Shown here one piece after another: positions 26,964-35,357 of a DNA stretch of 35,412 nt. A program made the position numbers and the translations under genes. The DNA is taken from contig JAUPVR010000006.1 in assembly GCA_030916895.1 (NCBI GenBank), positions 1 to 35,412 of the forward strand, written 5' to 3'. Each line of letters opens with the position of its first letter. The stretch's first letter is position 1. The DNA is from Patescibacteria group bacterium (lineage in GTDB: Bacteria; Patescibacteriota; Minisyncoccia; Phycocordibacterales; UBA5272). The notes beneath the pieces are model-generated. The model ran no database searches, was not told where the DNA came from, and saw only the letters and a list, made by a program, of their open reading frames with translations.

Positions 26964-27036
26964 GCATCCGTAGCTCAGTTGGTAGAGCCGTCGTCTTATA
27001 CACGACTGGTCCCTGGTTCGAGTCCAGGCGGATGCA
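26964..27036 (+). tRNA. tRNA-Ile, anticodon UAU
   Basis: Acceptor GCATCCG/CGGATGC, D-arm GCTC..GAGC, anticodon stem GTCGT/ACGAC with loop CTTATAC (U33, anticodon TAT), T-arm CCTGG TTCGAGT CCAGG, discriminator A. Confidence 0.93.
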
Positions 27037-27077
27037 CTTTGGGGATAATGGACGAGTGAACCTAAAATACGATTTAG

Positions 27078-27118
27078 TATACACGACTGGTCACAGGTTC
27101 CTGGTCCAGGCGGATGCA
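27078..27118 (+). pseudogene. 3' half of a tRNA-Ile(UAU) copy with altered T-arm
   Basis: TATACACGACTGGTC...CCAGGCGGATGCA resembles the full tRNA from the anticodon onward; T-arm is ACAGGTTCCTGGTCCAGG instead of CCTGGTTCGAGTCCAGG. Confidence 0.8.
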
Positions 27119-27178
27119 CACCAATAGACTGTGTTGTTAGGTTTCTCAACACTGAGTTTTTGTTATACTATAGGAACC

Positions 27179-27544
27179 ATGATGTTTAATCTTTGGCCAT
27201 ACCTTATTCGCCTTGCGGTGGCGCTTTATTTTATCTATCCGCACGCACAACAACTCGCGTCGGGTGCACAAAAGTTACAGACATCTATTTTCGGGTGTAT
27301 CAATGAGTACATTCCTGCGACTATCGCGTTTACCATGTGGCACGCATTCTTTGTTGTTTTAGGTATTCTCATCCTCATTTGGCCAGCGCCAATACTTCCA
27401 CTTGTTCTTGCGCTTGTTATTCTCTCAACACAGCTTTATATAAACTTCTCTCTTAATAGTTACTCTCCAGAGAACATGTTGATTTTTATCTTAGTTCTTG
27501 TGTCGCTCTCGCTTATCATTTACCACTCCAGACCACAGAGGTAA
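27179..27544 (+). CDS. Small multi-TM (DoxX-like) membrane protein
   Basis: Four hydrophobic segments; TATACT 9 nt before this ATG; recG starts immediately downstream. Confidence 0.6.
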   Translation: MMFNLWPYLIRLAVALYFIYPHAQQLASGAQKLQTSIFGCINEYIPATIAFTMWHAFFVVLGILILIWPAPILPLVLALVILSTQLYINFSLNSYSPENMLIFILVLVSLSLIIYHSRPQR

Positions 27545-27545
27545 C

Positions 27546-29729
27546 ATGAAGCTTTCTTTTGACTCTCCGATTTCTGCGGTAAATAAAATATCCAAAGACC
27601 ACGCTGAAGGATTGAAACGTTTGGGTATTGTAACCTTGAAGGATTTGCTCTATCACTTTCCAACACGGTATGCCGATATGCGTGAACTTGGGAGTGTTGG
27701 CACTATTGCCCCCGGCAATCAGGTTACGATTTATGGCGTCATGGAAAAGGTTGCGGTGCGGCGAAGCTTTAAGGGTCACATTCCAATGACGGAGGCTCGT
27801 GTGGCGGACAATTCCGGTGCGATTAGGTGTATTTGGTTTAATCAGGCGTACATTGGGAAAATGTACCCTGACGGTACTAAGGTAAAAATTTCTGGTACGG
27901 TTCAGGAGGATAAACGGGGTTTGTTTCTGTCCAATCCTCACATTGAACGAACAGAAACAATTACACCAGAATCACAAGACAGTCTTTTTGCGAAGGGTGC
28001 CGATACGGAATTTCTAACCCCAGTGTATCGAGAAACAAAAGGGGTGTCGTCGCTTTACTTATACACACTTGTGAAGCGTGCTGTTTCTGGAGGAGTTCTC
28101 GAGACAGTCACTGATCCAATCCCGAAACATGTCCTTAGCAAACTACACTTACCAGAATTAAACGACGCTTTGTTGTACATTCATTTCCCAAAGCATGAGA
28201 ATTTAACAATTGCTGCACGAAAACGCTTTGCATTTGAAGAAATTTTTTACATGCAAATAAAACAGTATCGCGAAAAACTTGAAGCACAACACTTCCTCGC
28301 ACATCCAGTATCAGTAGAAAAAGAGATGCTTGGGAAGTTTATTGATAGGTTTTCATTTTCACCAACAAAAGCACAAATAAGCGCAATTGAATCAATTCTC
28401 CACGACATGGAAAGGTCGTTACCTATGGGGCGATTACTTGAGGGTGATGTTGGTAGCGGTAAGACATTTGTTGCAGCAACAGTTGCGTATGCGACACTCC
28501 TTAACCAAGCATCAGGCACTAAGCAACAATTGCAAGTTGCCTACATGGCACCAACAGAAATTTTAGCGCGCCAGCATTTTGAGAGTTTTATTACATTCTT
28601 CGGAGGAACATCGATTGAAATTGGGCTCTTGACGGGAAGTGGTTGTAGAAAATTTCCAAGTAAAACAAATGGTGAAGCATCAACAGATGTTTCTCGAACA
28701 CAACTCTTGAAATGGATTGCAGATGGTCGCATGTCGATTGTCATTGGTACTCACGCGCTCATTCAAAAGTCGATAACATTTGCTAACTTAGCACTCGTTA
28801 TTATCGACGAACAGCATCGTTTCGGGGTTAGCCAACGTAAAGCGTTAGTTCGTGGACGAAATTCTGGCGAAGAGACGCGACAGGTAGTGAAAATTCCACA
28901 TCTTCTATCGATGACCGCAACACCAATTCCGCGTACGCTTGCGCTCACCGTGTTTGGTGACCTTGATGTAACTATTATTGACGAGATGCCAAAGGAGAGG
29001 AAGAAAATTATCACGGAGATTGTTCCACAAAGAAAACGAAAAGAAACCTATGAAGCAATTCGCAAAGAATTGCAAAATGGAAGGCAGGTATACGTCATCT
29101 GTCCGCGTATCGACGAACAAGACGAGGAAGAGAGGCAAAAGAGAATACTAAAGAGTGTTAAGGAAGAAGCAAAACGATTGAGTGAAGAAGTATTCCCAGA
29201 GTTTGTTGTCGACACCATACACAGTAAAATAAAGAAAGGAGAAAAGGAAGAAGTGATGCAGGATTTTTTGGATAAGAAATCTGATATTTTGGTTGCAACA
29301 TCTGTTGTTGAGGTGGGGGTTAATGTTCCGAATGCAACGGTTATTATTATTGAGCATGCAGATAGGTTTGGCCTTGCTCAACTCCACCAGCTACGCGGTC
29401 GCGTTGGTCGTGCAGAGCACCAGTCGTACTGTTATTTGTTTACAGAGAGCACAGGAGAAGGAACCCTTGCGCGCTTGAAAGCACTTGTGACAGCAAAAAA
29501 TGGTTTTGAATTAGCGGAGCTCGATATGATGCAACGCGGTATCGGTATGCTTATGGATGGTAAGCAGTGGGGGATGAGTGACTTAGCAATGGAGTCAATC
29601 AAGAATCCAAAACTAGTTGAAGTTGCACGAAACGAAGCAAAAGATTTACTCGATAGTGATCCAACGCTTACAGAATTTCCTCTCCTTAATACGGTGGTGA
29701 AAGAAAGAGATAAGGTCCATATGGAATAG
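27546..29729 (+). CDS. recG: ATP-dependent DNA helicase RecG
   Basis: LKDLLYHFPTRYADM, GRLLEGDVGSGKTFVAATVAY, IIDEQHRFGVSQR, LSMTATPIPRTLALT, QLRGRVGRAEHQSYC. Confidence 0.97.
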   Translation: MKLSFDSPISAVNKISKDHAEGLKRLGIVTLKDLLYHFPTRYADMRELGSVGTIAPGNQVTIYGVMEKVAVRRSFKGHIPMTEARVADNSGAIRCIWFNQAYIGKMYPDGTKVKISGTVQEDKRGLFLSNPHIERTETITPESQDSLFAKGADTEFLTPVYRETKGVSSLYLYTLVKRAVSGGVLETVTDPIPKHVLSKLHLPELNDALLYIHFPKHENLTIAARKRFAFEEIFYMQIKQYREKLEAQHFLAHPVSVEKEMLGKFIDRFSFSPTKAQISAIESILHDMERSLPMGRLLEGDVGSGKTFVAATVAYATLLNQASGTKQQLQVAYMAPTEILARQHFESFITFFGGTSIEIGLLTGSGCRKFPSKTNGEASTDVSRTQLLKWIADGRMSIVIGTHALIQKSITFANLALVIIDEQHRFGVSQRKALVRGRNSGEETRQVVKIPHLLSMTATPIPRTLALTVFGDLDVTIIDEMPKERKKIITEIVPQRKRKETYEAIRKELQNGRQVYVICPRIDEQDEEERQKRILKSVKEEAKRLSEEVFPEFVVDTIHSKIKKGEKEEVMQDFLDKKSDILVATSVVEVGVNVPNATVIIIEHADRFGLAQLHQLRGRVGRAEHQSYCYLFTESTGEGTLARLKALVTAKNGFELAELDMMQRGIGMLMDGKQWGMSDLAMESIKNPKLVEVARNEAKDLLDSDPTLTEFPLLNTVVKERDKVHME

Positions 29730-29740
29730 GTTTCAAAACA

Positions 29741-29769
29741 AAAAACTGCCCTTACGGCAGTTTTTTGTT
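29741..29769. terminator. Bidirectional terminator between recG and the large secreted protein
   Basis: AAAAAACTGCC ctta cGGCAGTTTTTT. Confidence 0.85.
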
Positions 29770-29777
29770 TTCTTCTG

Positions 29778-32700
29778 TTATCCTTCGTTTTCTCGTACCA
29801 CACTGACGCGGTAGCGTGATGGAGTTCCAGCACTACATTCACCAATGAAGGTTGTTGTGTAGCGGACGCCGGTGATTGTTATTTTTCCGCGGGCGTTCGG
29901 TGTTAGATAGCCAGGTGCGGTGAGGGCCTCAGAGAGTGATCGTTGTCCACTTGGATCATTCACATCAGTTAGGATTGAAGCATTGGTTTCATCGAGGAAG
30001 TTGTTGTTTATTGTGTTTTGCGCAGAGGTTCTTTCATTAAGACACGTTGCTTGTGGGCCAGGGGCGAGGTTTGCACACGAGCTCGTTGAGACTTCTGCTC
30101 GTAGATTACACGAGTTATCTGGGTTAGAGATGTCCCATGAAAGTATCGTTGATACAGTTCCACCAACGGTTCGCTGTGTTCCAGAAAGTCTAAAGAATGG
30201 GTCAAACATCGTTGTGTCGATAAAGATGACAAGAGGAGGACCGTCATCACAGGTGATGGTGTAATTTCCAGAAACTGTTGGGCTCCATGAGATGGCGCCA
30301 ATAGTTCCAAGACCAGGGCCTGACTGTGTTGGTGCCGTTGTGTGTGTGATTGAATATGTTGTCGCTGCTGGTGAGCAGTGGAGTGTTACATCAGCAAGAG
30401 GAGGGTTCGCTCCTTCAGTTATGGTGTCAATGACTGGAATTGATGGTTGTTGTTTGACGAGTGTCCATGTTTTTGTGGTGATACTTCCGAAAGCATTTTG
30501 ACAGGTTATTCTCCAGTCGTGTTTTTGGACATAACTGTTAACAAAGGCCGTTCTGTCAGCTTGGAAGATGTCTGCCCAACGCATCGTGTACCCTACCGTA
30601 TTAGTATCGTACCCAGGTTCCGGATACCACGCACCATTGTCATTTCTTTGTTGCATGGTACACGATGTAGGAGTTCCAGCGGTCACCTCGTAGTGCCAAT
30701 CATAGAATGCGCCAGTGGTTGTCGTTGCGGTTGTGCTTGTTGTTGGGTCAGCAAGCTCTTCACGGATGTATGCATCAATAACGATAGGGGTCGGGTCCAT
30801 GTTTGTGTCTGTTGTCACCATAAGTTGTGCAGTGCCAAGAAGTCTGCCACTTACACCATTACCTGACCAACCATCATAGCAACGCAAGGTGTAGGTATAC
30901 GTCGTGTCCGGGTTAAGCCCAGTGTTGACGTACGACGGAGTACTGGTTGATTGGTAGGAGGTAGGATACATACCATACTCACGTTCAAGGGTCACACCAC
31001 GAGCAAGTGGCGTATTACAGTTCCATGCGATGTCAGCTGATGTCATGGTCATATCATTTGCGGTAATGGTTGGCGCTACTGACGAGTAGTATGCAGTTGC
31101 GGAATCATCAACTGTCTCACAAAGGAGGGTGTAACTGTAACCTGATTGCGGGGTAAAGGAACCATTACCAAGACCGAATTGATATGCTGGTGTATTTTTG
31201 AAAGGGAGAATGGTTCTATACGGGACCACAACATGATCTGGTTCAAGATTTTTTGTACCAACGAGACTTACATATTCTGCACCGAAACATCGCCAATCAA
31301 GAGAGCTTCCATTTGAAACAAATTCTGCACCAACACCAGCCACGTCAACTTTAAATTCACTTGTGTAACTGAGTCGTCCACCATCGGTGTAGTATCGGTT
31401 GTTTGGAGGGCTTACGATGTAGAGCAGGTTAGGGGTGTGTAGTGGGCTGTTTAACATGTCGTCACGCATGACGAAACGAACCCAATACGTTCCAATCGCT
31501 GTTGGTGTGAATGTTGCGGTGATAGTGTTGTTGTCTTTTTCAGTGAAGATGTCAGGGTTATTATATGAAACCGTACCGCGAGAAGGTGCTGTCCATGACC
31601 AAAGCCACGAACCGTCAGACTCTTGGTGACGCCATTCAAGTTGGTGAGCATTGAAGTCTGTTGTCGCGTCGCTTGCCGCTGAAGTGAAACTGACGGTTTG
31701 ACCTGTTGCCACTTTCACTTGGGTTGGCCCAAGGAGAAGTCCTCCACTTGTATGAGAAATACTTCCACCAGGAGCTGCGTTTGCACATGATGCAGGCGCT
31801 CCAGGCATTGCAGGTGTGCCGACGTAAGAGACTGGATCGCGAGGGCACCAGAGGTTAATAGTTACATTCGCGTCATAGAGTCCTCGGTTAACGTCGTAGG
31901 AATCATTACAACGCATGATGTAACCGAAGGAGCCGACGGTTTGAGGAAGGTCTGCGGTCGTGAGTGTTGCGGTATTTGTTGTTGTTGTGGAAACAGCACC
32001 TATCGACTTAATAAGTACAGTGCCATTGAAATTGTAGAGGTCACAGTAGACACCATCGGTTGTCCACTGAAGTATTGCACTACTTCCTAAGTACGTGCTT
32101 GTCGATGAGATGGTTGTTGTGATTGGATCTGGTCGATAGAGCGTTGCAGAAACAGAGTGGTCAGTGCTCATAGTAAAGTTGTTCGTTAAAGGAACAGGGG
32201 TTGAGCCGTTGACAGTTGTTATTGTGCCGTCAACATTTTTTGAAAGTAGGGCAGAGGATGCTCCTGTTGGTGGGATGACATAGCCATTTGGTGTGATGGT
32301 TACGGTAAGTGCTGTGTTGCTTGCATACAGGGTGCTTCCAGGTCCAGGAGTGATCGTTCCTGCGGATCCTCCAGTTTGTGTGATGGATGTTGTGAGCCAG
32401 TAACCAGTTTCTGAACACGAGGCATTTGTTCCGCCGTTTATGCTGTTACAATCCCACGTCCAGTCTCTCCCTGCACCAGGATTTGCTGGTGTTTGATTGT
32501 TTGCAGAAACACCGGTAGTACAGCTGAAGTGAAGTGGTGCACAGGTACCATTTGTTACTCTACGCACAGTCATGGTGTCGTTTGCTGTAAGGTTGTGATT
32601 GTCTGTTGCTACGAGACGAAAGGTGTAGGTTCCGTCAGTTGTCATTCCATTAAATGTTGGAGTGAGCGTGTTTCCGTTAACAATCGTTGGGGTAGGGCCT

Positions 32701-34220
32701 GGGCCTGAAACGAAATTCCATACTGTACTCACAAGTGTTCCGTCTGAGTCGCTTGCACTTGCTCCAGAGACAGTCGCTGTTGATATAGGGTTTACGATGT
32801 CCATGTTTGGTCCAGCGTCGACTGTTGGTGGAATACCGGTACAGGTGAAGGCGACTCCGCCTAGTGGCAGAAGGAGCGGAGTTGAAGTCTGTTGAACGGT
32901 TGAGTATGCGTATGCATAGAGTGTGTGGTTTCCTGGCATCATGTTAGGAAGTTGATATGAGTAGCCGTGATTACCTGATGCTCCATAGATTGTATTTACA
33001 TCGGAACGGAGTACATCGGTACTAATTTCACCTGAAGAGGGAACGCGTGTTCCGACACCTGCCGCACCATCTAGGTAGAAATGAACACCGATGGACGTTG
33101 AAAGAATGTCTTGATCAAGCGCCCAGCCAGAAGCGAGCCCACATGCTGCCATACCGCCCGATGAAACAGAATCAAGCCATCCGATAGGGACTTGATCAGG
33201 AGGTGCAACGGTGAGAGCGGCAGATGCCTGTGCGGAGTAGCCATTGCAAGAGTTTTTACATTGAATAGTCCATGTATCGCCATTACATGAAGAGTTTGAG
33301 CCATCGCACGGGTCAACTGTTCCATAAGACCAACCAGCGCCGTTGTTTGGGAACCATCCACCACTTGTTGTGTACCCAGTATCAGTTTGAAGTCCGACGA
33401 CAGGCTTGGTTCGTGTCCATCTACACGATGATGCACCGGAAGAGGTCCATGTGAGTGTTGATGATTGTCCGGTGGTAACAGATCCGGGTGACCAAGAAAT
33501 TGTTCGTATTGGGATTGCAGCACCACAAGCGAGGTTACAGTTTGCATTTGATCCGCCATTTGTTCCGTTACATGTCCACGAATATGCACCATTGACGCCG
33601 ATAGAACCATCAGAGAGGGAACCGTTTCCGGCGTAGTTTCCTGCACTACATGTGTATGCTGTTCCGCCACAGACCGCATTTACTGGGTCAGTGGTACACG
33701 TGGAACCATTCCAGTACGCAGGAGCGATACACGCTGCCAGACATGAAGATCCATTCCAGTTTGGATATGAAGGATTGCCACAGACATTACACGTATTGTA
33801 ATTGGTTGCATTATTGCCACAGGTGCCACACCGTTGAAGAGAAGAACTCCATTGCTCATTAGCATCACAATCGTTGACTGTTAGAGTGTCCGAATCATTG
33901 TTGACACCATCTGTACAGTAAAAAGTGTATACCTGTGGGAATCCAGCACTGGAGTTCCCGTTTACTTGGTTTAAGTACATGGTTCCGCTAGATGGATGGC
34001 TCGTAACCCATGCAGCAGTTATGCCATCACCAAAAGAACCTTCGTATCCAGGAACTGTTCCGTTACAGTTACCTGTTCCACCGGAAACAGTCCAGGTAAT
34101 ATATTTTGTATTGAGGGTTTGGGGCCCTCTTTTTACTGTTGTTGCTGCGTGTGCATGTTGTACAAAAAGAAAAACAAAAAATAAACTAATAAAAGAAAAG
34201 AAAAACTGGCGAATTGACAT
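29778..34220 (-). CDS. Very large secreted Cys-containing multidomain protein (Ig/PKD/FN3-like)
   Basis: Start at Met17 (MSIRQFFFSFISLFFVFLFVQHAHAATT signal peptide), TATACT 6 nt upstream; PKD-like PTVDAGPNMDI...GTYTFRLVATDNH; repeated WxCNGxNGGxNAxC motifs. Confidence 0.85.
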   Translation of the reverse strand: MSIRQFFFSFISLFFVFLFVQHAHAATTVKRGPQTLNTKYITWTVSGGTGNCNGTVPGYEGSFGDGITAAWVTSHPSSGTMYLNQVNGNSSAGFPQVYTFYCTDGVNNDSDTLTVNDCDANEQWSSSLQRCGTCGNNATNYNTCNVCGNPSYPNWNGSSCLAACIAPAYWNGSTCTTDPVNAVCGGTAYTCSAGNYAGNGSLSDGSIGVNGAYSWTCNGTNGGSNANCNLACGAAIPIRTISWSPGSVTTGQSSTLTWTSSGASSCRWTRTKPVVGLQTDTGYTTSGGWFPNNGAGWSYGTVDPCDGSNSSCNGDTWTIQCKNSCNGYSAQASAALTVAPPDQVPIGWLDSVSSGGMAACGLASGWALDQDILSTSIGVHFYLDGAAGVGTRVPSSGEISTDVLRSDVNTIYGASGNHGYSYQLPNMMPGNHTLYAYAYSTVQQTSTPLLLPLGGVAFTCTGIPPTVDAGPNMDIVNPISTATVSGASASDSDGTLVSTVWNFVSGPGPTPTIVNGNTLTPTFNGMTTDGTYTFRLVATDNHNLTANDTMTVRRVTNGTCAPLHFSCTTGVSANNQTPANPGAGRDWTWDCNSINGGTNASCSETGYWLTTSITQTGGSAGTITPGPGSTLYASNTALTVTITPNGYVIPPTGASSALLSKNVDGTITTVNGSTPVPLTNNFTMSTDHSVSATLYRPDPITTTISSTSTYLGSSAILQWTTDGVYCDLYNFNGTVLIKSIGAVSTTTTNTATLTTADLPQTVGSFGYIMRCNDSYDVNRGLYDANVTINLWCPRDPVSYVGTPAMPGAPASCANAAPGGSISHTSGGLLLGPTQVKVATGQTVSFTSAASDATTDFNAHQLEWRHQESDGSWLWSWTAPSRGTVSYNNPDIFTEKDNNTITATFTPTAIGTYWVRFVMRDDMLNSPLHTPNLLYIVSPPNNRYYTDGGRLSYTSEFKVDVAGVGAEFVSNGSSLDWRCFGAEYVSLVGTKNLEPDHVVVPYRTILPFKNTPAYQFGLGNGSFTPQSGYSYTLLCETVDDSATAYYSSVAPTITANDMTMTSADIAWNCNTPLARGVTLEREYGMYPTSYQSTSTPSYVNTGLNPDTTYTYTLRCYDGWSGNGVSGRLLGTAQLMVTTDTNMDPTPIVIDAYIREELADPTTSTTATTTTGAFYDWHYEVTAGTPTSCTMQQRNDNGAWYPEPGYDTNTVGYTMRWADIFQADRTAFVNSYVQKHDWRITCQNAFGSITTKTWTLVKQQPSIPVIDTITEGANPPLADVTLHCSPAATTYSITHTTAPTQSGPGLGTIGAISWSPTVSGNYTITCDDGPPLVIFIDTTMFDPFFRLSGTQRTVGGTVSTILSWDISNPDNSCNLRAEVSTSSCANLAPGPQATCLNERTSAQNTINNNFLDETNASILTDVNDPSGQRSLSEALTAPGYLTPNARGKITITGVRYTTTFIGECSAGTPSRYRVSVVRENEG

Positions 34221-34246
34221 ACCCTTAGTATATTGTTGATGTGTCA

Positions 34247-34301
34247 AAAGAAAAAGGCGCTTACCCACATTTCTGTGTGTAAGCGCCTGTACCGCATGTG
34301 C
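34247..34301 (-). repeat. 55-nt repeat copy 1, containing a minus-strand terminator
   Basis: AAAGAAAAAGGCGCTTACCCACATTTCTGTGTGTAAGCGCCTGTACCGCATGTGC; hairpin GGCGCTTAC/GTAAGCGCC followed on the minus strand by TTTTTCTTT. Confidence 0.9.
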
Positions 34302-34303
34302 AG

Positions 34304-35254
34304 TTAGTGGCTGTATTTCATGACCAGCTTGAAGACATCCGGGCCACTTGCTTGAGTGACGACGAGCACGTTATTGAAATCGTACCCGGTGCCGACCTTC
34401 GGCGAGAACTTGAGCGTCTGACCCGAACTCCACGGTCCCCAGTAGATACCATCAGCAACTTCGGCGTAGCCACCGGAGGGGCCGACGGAGTTTCCATAAG
34501 GCATGGCCGTGCCCCAAGCGAAACTGTGCCACTTCGTGTTGTCAAAGACGAAAGTGCCAGTGTACAACGACAATTCCTCGGTAATCGGATTGATTTGAAA
34601 CACCCGACGAACGAGGTCGACATTTGCGGCACAGCGTACCGGGACGATACCGTTCTCGACTGCTTCCTCGTAGAGGTCACAGTCGAAGAGGCCAAAGCCG
34701 GGAGAGGTGTACTGGGTCATATTTTTGACCTTCGTCACACCCGTCTTTGTCACTGCGTACGGATATCCACCGACATACAGCGTGTACACCTTGTCGGTGT
34801 AGGCAAACACTGAGCTTGTCGTGAAGGCAAAGCTCTGCGCTTCCGTCACACCACCGACGGTGACCCTCATTTGCCCCGAGCAGGGAAGTCCGAGGGGATA
34901 GGGGGCGGTCGGCACGGCGGATGCTTTCCACTGTTTGCCCACACTTCCTTGCGGGAGCGTGACAGCGGTCATGGTAGTGGAAAACGATATTTGCGTGCTA
35001 CCGCTACAGGTGAGCGACACCGTTGCCGACGGCGTCGACGTATCGGCGTTTACCACGTTGAACTCGGCCGAGAGTGTCGCTTGGGGCGACACGCCGACGG
35101 CGTTTACTGCGGGCGACACGCTTGCCGATACGAACGTGATGGAAACGACAGGAGCAGGCGGAGGCGAGGTTCCTCCGCCACCACCTCCACCTCCGCCACA
35201 CGCGGAAAGGAAAAGTACGACGCATCCTGAAAGCAAGCTTTTTAAGGGGTTCAT
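34304..35254 (-). CDS. Lipoprotein with poly-Gly linker and Ig-like domain
   Basis: MNPLKSLLSGCVVLFLSAC|GGGGGGGGG lipobox; Big_5-like VSPAVNAVGVSPQATLSAEFNVVNADTSTPSATVSLTC. Confidence 0.8.
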   Translation of the reverse strand: MNPLKSLLSGCVVLFLSACGGGGGGGGGTSPPPAPVVSITFVSASVSPAVNAVGVSPQATLSAEFNVVNADTSTPSATVSLTCSGSTQISFSTTMTAVTLPQGSVGKQWKASAVPTAPYPLGLPCSGQMRVTVGGVTEAQSFAFTTSSVFAYTDKVYTLYVGGYPYAVTKTGVTKVKNMTQYTSPGFGLFDCDLYEEAVENGIVPVRCAANVDLVRRVFQINPITEELSLYTGTFVFDNTKWHSFAWGTAMPYGNSVGPSGGYAEVADGIYWGPWSSGQTLKFSPKVGTGYDFNNVLVVTQASGPDVFKLVMKYSH

Positions 35255-35357
35255 GAGAATCTCCGTCTGGGTTGGAAAAGTGAAAGAATTTTGATACGGG
35301 GAATGGTACCGCACATCTTTGGTAACTCTACGAAACATCGATACATATGTCAATGGT

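Noticed and set aside
26934-27077. Group I or group II intron in the split tRNA
   Set aside because: The 144-bp insert is too short and mostly consists of a whole tRNA; no group I core or group II domain V pattern seen.
33071-33679. 202-aa minus-strand ORF inside the large secreted protein gene
   Set aside because: Alternate frame of a clearly coding region with recognisable repeats; composition (His/Gln-rich) typical of frame-shifted reading.
34871-35294. Plus-strand ORFs opposite the lipoprotein gene
   Set aside because: Arg/Gly-, Pro-rich translation is explained by the GC-rich poly-Gly linker on the other strand.
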